NCBI GenBank assembly: GCA_007117275.1
Contig: SKGV01000056.1
Span: 1-9,017 of the forward strand
Reading direction: 5' to 3'
Length of the DNA: 9,017 nucleotides
DNA from: Methylophaga sp.
Lineage (GTDB): Bacteria > Pseudomonadota > Gammaproteobacteria > Nitrosococcales > Methylophagaceae
Part shown: one piece after another, positions 1 to 5,731 of the stretch
Position numbering within the stretch: position 1 is the first letter of the stretch
Layout: each line of letters starts with the position of its first letter
The notes under the pieces: model-generated
Told to the model about the DNA's origin: nothing
Database searches by the model: none
Seen by the model: only the letters and a program-made list of their open reading frames with translations
Program-made: the position numbers and the translations under genes

Positions 1-299
1 CGCAGACGAACGTTGCCGCTGGCGCGAAGCTCACCTGTTTGTTGATTGTAGGTGGCATAGTCAGCATTAAGTTGTTGCCCGCCATGAACTACGTCAACAT
101 TGCCGATAAAAACTGATGTGCCAGTCTGTCTGATTTGAGCGCTATCTGACTCAACTTGAACTGGGGCTTGCTCGTCATGAAGGCCAAAAGGCAGAAACAC
201 ATCTTGAGAAGTGCGCTTGCAGATCATGTCTTCTTGAGCAAAGCTGACGGTACTCAGGCAGGAAACAATTCCTGCAAAAATAAACACCCGTTTGCGCAT
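1..299 (-). CDS. lptD: LPS-assembly protein LptD, N-terminal part (cut by window edge)
   Basis: LptD is the outer-membrane beta-barrel that, with the LptE plug, inserts lipopolysaccharide into the outer leaflet. Only the first 99 codons are present; the frame stays open to base 1. The protein begins with a Sec signal peptide: basic MRKR, a hydrophobic stretch, then SFA before Gln22 as the likely cleavage site. The mature N-terminus carries Cys27, at the position of the first conserved disulfide cysteine of LptD. It is followed by an OstA/LptA-like beta-jellyroll start (VQVESDSAQI, FIGNVDVVHGG, LNADYATYN, GELRASGNVRL), the periplasmic domain that docks to LptA. The ATG at 299-297 is set by a good Shine-Dalgarno, GAGGA, five bases upstream. 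The barrel is outside the window. LptA shares the fold but lacks the early cysteine segment; LptD is much the better fit. Confidence 0.85.
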   Translation of the reverse strand, partial: MRKRVFIFAGIVSCLSTVSFAQEDMICKRTSQDVFLPFGLHDEQAPVQVESDSAQIRQTGTSVFIGNVDVVHGGQQLNADYATYNQQTGELRASGNVRL

Positions 300-304
300 G
301 ACCA

Positions 305-309
305 TCCTC
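305..309 (-). promoter_or_regulatory. Ribosome binding site of lptD
   Basis: GAGGA on the minus strand lies five bases before the ATG at 299-297 and fixes that start, which also gives a complete signal peptide. Confidence 0.7.
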
Positions 310-364
310 AAGAAATATTGCAACTATCAGCACAGACCGCTCTTGATGCCGATTAAGACGCTAA

Positions 365-393
365 TTTATCGCACAGAAATCACTATTCATCAA
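365..393 (-). promoter_or_regulatory. Candidate sigma70 promoter for lptD
   Basis: On the minus strand, a -35-like TTGATG (393-388) and a -10-like GATAAA (370-365) are separated by exactly 17 bases, each matching four of six consensus positions. Transcription would begin near 358, giving a leader of about 60 bases. In enterobacteria lptD is also driven by sigmaE; I looked for a GGAACTT/TCNAA pair here and did not find a convincing one. The rest of the stretch from 300 to 520 holds no open gene that I can support. Confidence 0.4.
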
Positions 394-520
394 ATCCCTG
401 ATAGCCTGATCACATTACATCAATAACTTAGTTGCATGTTCGCTGCTCTGGCTGCTGACCACCCACATTCATCCTGCTTGAATAGCGCCTGCAGCAAGAG
501 TAAATAATTTGAATATTGTG

Positions 521-549
521 TTGACAGTATTCCTGCCAATCCATATAGT
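521..549 (+). promoter_or_regulatory. Strong sigma70 promoter of the tRNA-Ala/tRNA-Glu operon
   Basis: A perfect -35 TTGACA (521-526) is followed after 17 bases by TATAGT (544-549), five of six matches to the -10 consensus. The 20 bases before the -35 are very A+T-rich, as in an UP element. The bases after the -10 read ATGCGC, a G+C-rich discriminator typical of stringently controlled stable-RNA promoters. Transcription should start about 556-557, leaving a short leader before the tRNA at 565. Stringent control is inferred from the discriminator only. Confidence 0.85.
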
Positions 550-564
550 ATGCGCTTCCTTTCG

Positions 565-640
<76 letters not shown>

Positions 641-662
641 AGATTCGAAAGAAACGTTTTAG

Positions 663-738
663 GTCCCCATCGTCTAGAGGCCTAGGACACCGCCCTTTCA
701 CGGCGGTAACAGGGGTTCGAATCCCCTTGGGGACGCCA
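663..738 (+). tRNA. tRNA-Glu (anticodon TTC)
   Basis: A full 76-base tRNA with encoded CCA at 736-738. The acceptor stem GTCCCCA pairs with TGGGGAC. The anticodon stem CCGCC/GGCGG holds the loop CTTTCAC with TTC at 697-699, and the T-arm is GGGG/TTCGAAT/CCCC. It reads GAA/GAG codons. In many bacteria Glu-tRNA is also the substrate for 5-aminolevulinate synthesis via HemA; that is general knowledge, not shown here. It is co-transcribed with the upstream tRNA-Ala and followed four bases later by an intrinsic terminator. Confidence 0.97.
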
Positions 739-741
739 ATC

Positions 742-774
742 AAAAACCCTCGACTAGTTCGGGGGTTTTTCTTT
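742..774 (+). terminator. Rho-independent terminator of the tRNA operon
   Basis: A 12-bp stem (742-753 with 759-770, one T-G pair) closes a five-base CTAGT loop. The 3' arm ends in TTTTT and the tract continues as CTTT. The A-run at the 5' foot makes the hairpin potentially usable in both directions. It separates the two intact tRNAs from the degenerate copy downstream. Confidence 0.9.
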
Positions 775-784
775 ATGGTCACAG

Positions 785-855
785 GCCCCCATCTTCTAGA
801 GGCCAAAGACATCGCCCTTTCACGGCGGTAACATGAGCCCCCCTTGGGGACGCCA
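785..855 (+). pseudogene. Degenerate tRNA-Glu copy
   Basis: This 71-base stretch aligns end to end with the intact tRNA-Glu 46 bases upstream of its own end. There are five substitutions in the first 49 bases, an identical anticodon loop (TTC at 819-821), and an identical last 16 bases including CCA. Five bases are missing from the T-arm, where GGGGTTCGAAT is replaced by TGAGCC, so no T-stem or TTCGA loop can form. A substitution at base 2 unpairs the acceptor stem (C opposite A), and base 10 (G to T) breaks the first D-stem pair. It lies beyond the operon's terminator, so it would be transcribed only by read-through. A decayed tandem duplicate is the simplest reading. Confidence 0.85.
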
Positions 856-925
856 TTTTCCCCATTGCACGAACTTTCCTGAACTGCCACATTTCAAAAG
901 CAATAACCAGTCAACTAACTTGCTC

Positions 926-930
926 GAGGT
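926..930 (+). promoter_or_regulatory. Ribosome binding site deciding the start of the exported protein
   Basis: GAGGT four bases before the ATG at 935 supports that start over the in-frame ATG at 833, which lies inside the tRNA-Glu remnant. Confidence 0.55.
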
Positions 931-934
931 TTTC

Positions 935-1441
935 ATGCGATTATCCACTAATCGACTTTATCCGCTCATACTGACACTGGCATCAATGTTACTGCTGGCA
1001 GCGCCACTGAAGTCAGAAACTGTAGATAAAATTTTCACATTGAATAATGACAACGTCGATGCCTTTCTGGTCGAGATGATCAGCGAATATCAACGCTTTC
1101 AACGCGAAGTGATTGAATACCGTCGATTTTACGAGGAAAGAGGCGACCACCGCGGCTATATGGTCTGGCGACAAAACGCATTCTCGCCCATAGTTCGAGA
1201 CCGTAATGCGTTTTATCAGGAAATGCTTGAGCAAAACCACACATTTATTGAGCGCCAGAATCTCGATGCCATTTTCGGAGTATTTGACAGTCTGGAGCGT
1301 TTTTCGATCGATGTAATGCAAGCGTTTGTCGAGCAAGATATCCAGGCAACAGCGAATGCGCGCAGCACGCTGGCGATGAACCGTCAGCTGATTGATGAAC
1401 TGAAACGTGACCGAGCTTTAGTGCTTGAGTCGGGAGAGTGA
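935..1441 (+). CDS. Unrecognised exported helical protein, 168 aa
   Basis: I do not recognise this family. The ATG at 935 has a GAGGT ribosome binding site and gives a textbook signal peptide: basic MRLSTNRLYP, a hydrophobic core rich in leucine and alanine, then a probable cut near LKS/ETVDK, around residue 27. The mature part, about 140 residues, has no cysteine, no transmembrane segment and looks almost wholly alpha-helical. It is rich in Arg, Glu, Gln and aromatic residues (for example EYQRFQREVIEYRRFYEER), so a small soluble periplasmic helical bundle is a fair inference. An in-frame ATG at 833 would add 34 residues without signal character and is rejected. No convincing promoter is visible; TTGCAC at 865-870 has only a poor -10 partner. 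Its stop is one base from that of the convergent lptG. Function unknown. Confidence 0.75.
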   Translation: MRLSTNRLYPLILTLASMLLLAAPLKSETVDKIFTLNNDNVDAFLVEMISEYQRFQREVIEYRRFYEERGDHRGYMVWRQNAFSPIVRDRNAFYQEMLEQNHTFIERQNLDAIFGVFDSLERFSIDVMQAFVEQDIQATANARSTLAMNRQLIDELKRDRALVLESGE

Positions 1442-1442
1442 G

Positions 1443-2507
1443 TCAATTGACGCGCCTGAGTAGATAAAGCCCAAAACCGGCAAACAACAGTGTGGGTAGC
1501 GAGGCGGCAAGCCAGGGAATCACACCAAAAACTAAGCCCATATGCTGAAATGTCTGATTGAACAGGTGAAACCCGATACCCACCATCACACCGGCCAAAA
1601 TCCTTCCACCGACAGGTGCCGATCGCAGTGGGCCAAAGACAAACGGCACCGCCAAAAACACCATCACAGCGGAACTGACCGGCATCATGATCTTACTCCA
1701 GAATGCTAGTTGGTATTGTTCAATTGCTTGGTGATTATCCTGCAAGTAATCGATATAACTGACAAGACTCCAGACCGGTAAAAACTCAGGCGGCATCACT
1801 ACGATATTCAGCATGCCCGGATTGAGTCTCGAGCGCCAGCGAGCGTGATTGACTGAGCTCACTTCGATACCCCTTTCATCAATGGTGCTTTGCAGTACAT
1901 CGGTCAAAATCCAACTGCCATCTTCATAGTGAGCCTGTGCCGCTCTGGTCAGAACCCGAAGCCGAAAAGCATGATCAAATTCATACATCGTCACACCGAC
2001 AAATCGGCCATCAGCATGGATACGTTCAATGTGATTGAAATGATTGCCATCGCGCGTCCAAAAACCATGCGCGGTCTGCAGCCCTTCCGTTCCGGTTTGC
2101 GCCATAATCTGGATTTGTCTTGCTTTTTGCTCTGTTGTGGGACGGATGACCTCACCGATTATTACCGCAAGAAGCAACATCATCAGCGCCACCGTCAGCA
2201 CTGCTCGACTGATATTACCAACAGAAAGCCCAGCAGCGCGCATCGCCACCAGCTCACTCTGCGAGGCAAGATTACCAAGCCCTAATACACTGCCAAGTAA
2301 GGCAGCTACCGGCAATAGCTCGTATATGCGTTTAGGCATGGACAAAGCCAGATAAGCGAAGATATCGGTCAGTCCGTAGCTCCCTTTGCCCAGATCATCA
2401 AGTTCATTGATGAAGTCCATGAAGGTGTATAGCCCCATCAAAACCACAAGCACCAGTATGGTGCTGCTGATGATGGTTTTGGTGATGTAACCATGGAGGA
2501 TGTTCAT
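1443..2507 (-). CDS. lptG: LPS export ABC transporter permease LptG
   Basis: LptG is one of the two inner-membrane subunits of LptB2FG, which extracts lipopolysaccharide from the inner membrane and pushes it onto the LptC-LptA bridge. At 354 residues it has the usual family size. The YjgP/YjgQ layout is visible: membrane helix near 12-32, two further helices near 62-80 and 102-122, a periplasmic beta-jellyroll about 145-265, and three C-terminal helices to residue 350. The segment LASQSELVAMRAAGLS (80-95), between helices 2 and 3, is the cytoplasmic coupling region contacting the LptB ATPase. The start overlaps the lptF stop as ATGA (2504-2507) and has little Shine-Dalgarno, so translational coupling to lptF is likely. 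It is the last gene of its operon and ends one base from the convergent exported-protein gene, with no intrinsic terminator between them. Confidence 0.96.
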   Translation of the reverse strand: MNILHGYITKTIISSTILVLVVLMGLYTFMDFINELDDLGKGSYGLTDIFAYLALSMPKRIYELLPVAALLGSVLGLGNLASQSELVAMRAAGLSVGNISRAVLTVALMMLLLAVIIGEVIRPTTEQKARQIQIMAQTGTEGLQTAHGFWTRDGNHFNHIERIHADGRFVGVTMYEFDHAFRLRVLTRAAQAHYEDGSWILTDVLQSTIDERGIEVSSVNHARWRSRLNPGMLNIVVMPPEFLPVWSLVSYIDYLQDNHQAIEQYQLAFWSKIMMPVSSAVMVFLAVPFVFGPLRSAPVGGRILAGVMVGIGFHLFNQTFQHMGLVFGVIPWLAASLPTLLFAGFGLYLLRRVN

Positions 2508-3631
2508 GCGCTGTTAGTCTTGAGTTGGCGCCAGTAGCGTCTTAAGTGCTGGCGATAGTAAAGTGCTGCAAATACCCCGAGCATTAGCAGATGCACCCAT
2601 ACTGCACCCAACAAGGGTGGCAAGGTGCCTGCCGAAATCCAGGCTCTGCTGATACCCAACAAGTTGCTATAGATTATGTAAATCAACACCGCAGGAAAAA
2701 AACCAGCATAGCGCCCTTGTCTGGGGCCTGCGTTCGCCAGTGTAATCGCTATTAAACCCAGAATCACCGTCATAATTGCCGAAGAGAATCGCCACTGTAA
2801 TTCGGCAAGATCTCTTATTTGTCCTCGCTGCCACAGCTCTAGGCTGGACATCGTTCTCTGACGCTCGCGTACTTGAGTTTGCTGACCTTTTTCGATGAGC
2901 AGACTGTGTGATTCGTAGTGCGCTATGACAAAATCGAGATCGCCCGCCTCACCCTCATAGCGATAGCCATCTTCAAGCACCAAATATTTATCAGCCGTCA
3001 TTCTGTCGACTTCGAAATGACCGCGCTCTGCTCTAAATATGAGCGGTCGCTGAGGGCGATGAATTTCGATAAATATATTCTCCATCGACTGCTTGTCATC
3101 ACTGACGCCTTGAGAGTAGAAAGTCCACTTGCCATCTCGGCTTTCCTTAAAACTCCCCGGCACGATGCCCCCGGTGTTGGCGGCAACCCTAGCACGCTCC
3201 TCGATGGCATAGCGATCATTATTCATCTGCGGCACGACAAACAATGCTAGCCATGCGATGATAATAGCCATGGTGCCAGAAAACAGCACAACGTTACGCA
3301 TGATGCGATTGCCTGAAACGCCACAGGCGGCGATGACTGTCAGCTCACTGTCTGAGCTCATCCGACCCAACGACAGCATCACTGCCAAAAAAGTCGCAAT
3401 CGGCAGCATGATCGACAAGGCACCCAGAGAACTGAACCAAAGCAGACTAAAAATAACCTCAGCAGGTAAATTACCCACAGCTGCTTGAGCCAGATAACGC
3501 GCAAACCGAGTCGCCACGTAGATTAGCCACAGGACACTGGTCACTGCGATCAAATTAAGTAAAAACTCTTTGAACATGTAGCGGTCTATCAGCGACAACC
3601 GCAGAGGGAAAACTCGAGAAGACACGCGCAT
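2504..3631 (-). CDS. lptF: LPS export ABC transporter permease LptF
   Basis: LptF partners LptG in the LptB2FG lipopolysaccharide extractor. From the ATG at 3631 it is 375 residues with three N-terminal helices (about 25-45, 60-88, 112-134), a periplasmic beta-jellyroll domain and three C-terminal helices. The coupling motif LGRMSSDSELTVIAACGVS (88-106) matches the LptF pattern of an S/ESE-TV-ACG segment that touches LptB. The conserved family start (IDRYMFKEF, like IIRYLVRE in E. coli) appears only at residue 15, so about 14 extra residues precede it. A TTG at 3598 would give a more usual N-terminus; a TTG at 3637 would extend it by two. None has a clear ribosome binding site, so the start is uncertain. 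The gene is divergent from pepA across 85 bases that must hold both promoters; I could not identify either with confidence. Confidence 0.95.
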   Translation of the reverse strand: MRVSSRVFPLRLSLIDRYMFKEFLLNLIAVTSVLWLIYVATRFARYLAQAAVGNLPAEVIFSLLWFSSLGALSIMLPIATFLAVMLSLGRMSSDSELTVIAACGVSGNRIMRNVVLFSGTMAIIIAWLALFVVPQMNNDRYAIEERARVAANTGGIVPGSFKESRDGKWTFYSQGVSDDKQSMENIFIEIHRPQRPLIFRAERGHFEVDRMTADKYLVLEDGYRYEGEAGDLDFVIAHYESHSLLIEKGQQTQVRERQRTMSSLELWQRGQIRDLAELQWRFSSAIMTVILGLIAITLANAGPRQGRYAGFFPAVLIYIIYSNLLGISRAWISAGTLPPLLGAVWVHLLMLGVFAALYYRQHLRRYWRQLKTNSA

Positions 3632-3705
3632 TATCAAAAGGTCTTAGTTAGAATAGGTTTCACAGGGCCTGCAATAAACACGCAGTCTAAACTATCTACA
3701 TTCAC

Positions 3706-3710
3706 AGGAG
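3706..3710 (+). promoter_or_regulatory. Ribosome binding site of pepA
   Basis: AGGAG six bases before the ATG at 3717 is the strongest Shine-Dalgarno in the window and fixes the pepA start. Upstream, TTCACA at 3659-3664 resembles a -35 box but has no -10 partner at normal spacing. Confidence 0.8.
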
Positions 3711-3716
3711 AAATCC

Positions 3717-5204
3717 ATGCAGTATTTTGTTACCAACGATAATCCAGTCAGCATCGCAACCGATTGCCTGGTCATTGCTATTCATGAAGACGGTCAAATG
3801 AGCCCTTCGGCACAGGCACTCGATGCCGCCAGTGAAGGTGGCCTGAGTCGGATTATCAAACGTGGTGATTTTACTGCCAAACCCGGACAAATGATGCTGC
3901 TTAACGATCTACCAGGCATCACCAGTCCACGCGTGTTATTAGCCGGTTTCGGCAAAGCCGGTAAAACCAATGAAAATGACTTTAACAGCACATCAACCGC
4001 CGTCAGTAAATGGCTTAATGATAGTGCCTGTGTGGATGCAGTCAGCTTCATCGCGGAAGTGGCCATCAAAGACCGCAATGCAGGCTGGCTGATTCGCCAA
4101 ACGGTAATCAACACAGAGACCGCCTTATATCAATACACCCAGACCAAAAGTCAGATTGCAGAGACCAAAAAACCTTTGGCAAAACTGACCGTTGCTGGTG
4201 CTAATGTCCCACTAGCGCAAGCGAAGACCGAACTCAAAACTGGCGAGGCTATCGGGCGTGGCATGAATCTGGCGCGTGAGCTGGGTAATCTTCCCGGCAA
4301 TGTTTGTACCCCCGTTTTCCTGGCTGATCAGGCTTTGAAAATGGAAAAGCAATTTGATGACTTGGTTGTAGACGTGCTGGATGAAGACGATATCACCGAA
4401 CTGGGCATGGGCGCCTTTATCTCTGTATCACGCGGCAGTCGACAACCTGCCAGACTGATTACACTCAACTATGGCGGTGGTGGCGACAGCAAACCGGTTG
4501 TACTTGTTGGCAAGGGTTTGACCTTCGATGCCGGTGGTATTTCATTGAAACCTTCACAAGGCATGGATGAAATGAAATATGACATGTGCGGCGCTGCGAG
4601 CGTATTGGGTACCCTCCAAGCAGTCGCAGAGCTGCAACTGCCAATCAATGTTGTGGGTGTTATCCCCAGCTCTGAAACCCTGCCTGATGGTGACGCCAAC
4701 AAACCCGGCGACATTGTTACCAGCATGGCCGGCAAAACAATCGAAATTCTTAACACAGATGCCGAAGGTCGACTTTTGCTGTGTGATGCACTGACCTATA
4801 GCGAGAGATTTAGCCCAGACACTGTCATCGATATTGCCACGCTGACGGGAGCGATTATCGTCGCACTGGGCAATAACGCCACCGGCTTAATGAGTAATAA
4901 CGAAGCGTTAGCAGCTGACTTGCTCAAAGCCGGCAATGACAGCTTTGACAGGGCATGGCAACTGCCCATCTGGGATGACTATCAAAAACAACTGGACAGT
5001 AATTTTGCCGATATCGCTAATGTAGGTGGTAAAGAGGCCGGCAGCGTCACTGCAGCATGCTTCTTGTCGCGGTTTACCGAAAAATTCAACTGGGCACATC
5101 TGGACATCGCCGGTACCGCATGGAACAGCGGCAAACAAAAAGGCGCCACAGGTCGTCCAGTGCCGCTATTGATGCAATACCTGCTAAACCGACTGGAAAA
5201 TTGA
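3717..5204 (+). CDS. pepA: Leucyl aminopeptidase PepA (family M17)
   Basis: This is a cytosolic two-metal aminopeptidase that removes N-terminal residues, preferably leucine, and works as a hexamer. At 495 residues it matches the family size. The N-terminal macro-like domain covers roughly 1-160 and the catalytic domain 175-490. All active-site residues can be seen: Lys266 and Asp271 in VGKGLTFDAGG, Lys278 in ISLKPS, Asp289 in MKYDMCGAAS, and Asp348, Glu350 and Arg352 in the signature NTDAEGRLLLCDAL, each four residues earlier than in E. coli PepA. E. coli PepA also binds DNA, as carAB repressor and Xer recombination cofactor; whether this one does cannot be read from the sequence. It heads the conserved pepA-holC-valS run, with holC starting nine bases after its stop. 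Confidence 0.98.
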   Translation: MQYFVTNDNPVSIATDCLVIAIHEDGQMSPSAQALDAASEGGLSRIIKRGDFTAKPGQMMLLNDLPGITSPRVLLAGFGKAGKTNENDFNSTSTAVSKWLNDSACVDAVSFIAEVAIKDRNAGWLIRQTVINTETALYQYTQTKSQIAETKKPLAKLTVAGANVPLAQAKTELKTGEAIGRGMNLARELGNLPGNVCTPVFLADQALKMEKQFDDLVVDVLDEDDITELGMGAFISVSRGSRQPARLITLNYGGGGDSKPVVLVGKGLTFDAGGISLKPSQGMDEMKYDMCGAASVLGTLQAVAELQLPINVVGVIPSSETLPDGDANKPGDIVTSMAGKTIEILNTDAEGRLLLCDALTYSERFSPDTVIDIATLTGAIIVALGNNATGLMSNNEALAADLLKAGNDSFDRAWQLPIWDDYQKQLDSNFADIANVGGKEAGSVTAACFLSRFTEKFNWAHLDIAGTAWNSGKQKGATGRPVPLLMQYLLNRLEN

Positions 5205-5213
5205 GTTGCATCA

Positions 5214-5657
5214 ATGACCAAAGTCAGTTTTTACGTCATCAACAGCACATCAGAACAAGAGCGGCAGCTATTTGCCTGCCGCTTAGCTGAAAAAGCCTGG
5301 CGTCAAGGTCATCAGGTGTTTATCCATACCGAGAGTGCTCAACAAAGCGCTTTGATGGACAGTATCTTGTGGGAGTTTCGACCAGAGAGCTTTGTACCGC
5401 ATCAACAGCTTGAACAAGACAATGAGCATCCTGCACCTGTGTTAATCAGCCATCAAATGGATCCGCCGAGACTCATGGATGTGCTGATTAATCTAAGTCC
5501 TGAACAGCCAAGTTTTTTCAGTCAATTCGAACGGCTACTAGAAATTATTGATGACGATCCAGACATCAAAAGCCACGGTCGCACACGCTACCAGTTTTAT
5601 CGAGACCGTGGTTATCACATCGACTCGCACAACATCAATCTGCAAACACGTGGCTGA
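5214..5657 (+). CDS. holC: DNA polymerase III subunit chi (HolC)
   Basis: Chi links the Pol III clamp-loader complex, through psi, to SSB on the lagging strand. The 147-residue length equals that of E. coli HolC. It has the family N-terminus (VSFYVIN), the central motif ILWEFRPESFVPHQQL (51-66, compare ALWARPAESFVPH in E. coli), and a C-terminal helix RTRYQFYRDRGYHI (from 123) like RERYKAYRVAGF. The start nine bases past the pepA stop has only a weak ribosome binding site, which fits translational coupling to pepA. An unusually acidic stretch, EIIDDDPD, lies near residue 110-117. Sequence outside the motifs is divergent, as is usual for this fast-evolving subunit, but the position between pepA and valS makes the call secure. 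Confidence 0.93.
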   Translation: MTKVSFYVINSTSEQERQLFACRLAEKAWRQGHQVFIHTESAQQSALMDSILWEFRPESFVPHQQLEQDNEHPAPVLISHQMDPPRLMDVLINLSPEQPSFFSQFERLLEIIDDDPDIKSHGRTRYQFYRDRGYHIDSHNINLQTRG

Positions 5658-5660
5658 ACA

Positions 5661-5689
5661 CTGACCTCGCCGTCATCTACGGGTATAAT
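5661..5689 (+). promoter_or_regulatory. Sigma70 promoter of valS
   Basis: A consensus -10 TATAAT (5684-5689) is 17 bases from a -35-like CTGACC (5661-5666, four of six). Transcription would start near 5696, giving a leader of about 36 bases before valS. CGGG and CCCG flank the -10 as a 4-bp inverted repeat (5680-5683 and 5691-5694). It gives valS its own transcription besides read-through from pepA-holC. Confidence 0.75.
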
Positions 5690-5731
5690 GCCCGCTTTTG
5701 TTAACTTCCGAATAATCTGACGCAGAGACGC

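Noticed and set aside
258..299. Lipobox-like IVSC at residues 11-14 of LptD, suggesting a lipoprotein
   Set aside because: The cysteine is only 14 residues in, too early for a usual lipoprotein signal, and a normal signal-peptidase I site (SFA before Gln22) follows. LptD is not a lipoprotein.
156..356. Plus-strand open frame of 66 codons
   Set aside because: It is antisense to the signal-peptide and N-terminal region of lptD, which has a ribosome binding site and recognisable domain.
400..435. CRP- or FNR-like half sites (TGTGATCA, TTGATG) upstream of lptD
   Set aside because: The second half site at the right spacing is absent for both factors.
723..855. Repeated tRNA-Glu 3' end as attL/attR of an integrated element
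   Set aside because: The repeats are separated by fewer than 50 bases beyond the tRNA itself, no integrase is present, and the homology spans the whole tRNA rather than only its 3' end.
833..934. In-frame upstream start (ATG 833) for the exported protein, adding 34 residues
   Set aside because: The ATG is inside the tRNA-Glu remnant. The extra residues have no signal character and would bury the signal peptide, while the ATG at 935 has its own ribosome binding site.
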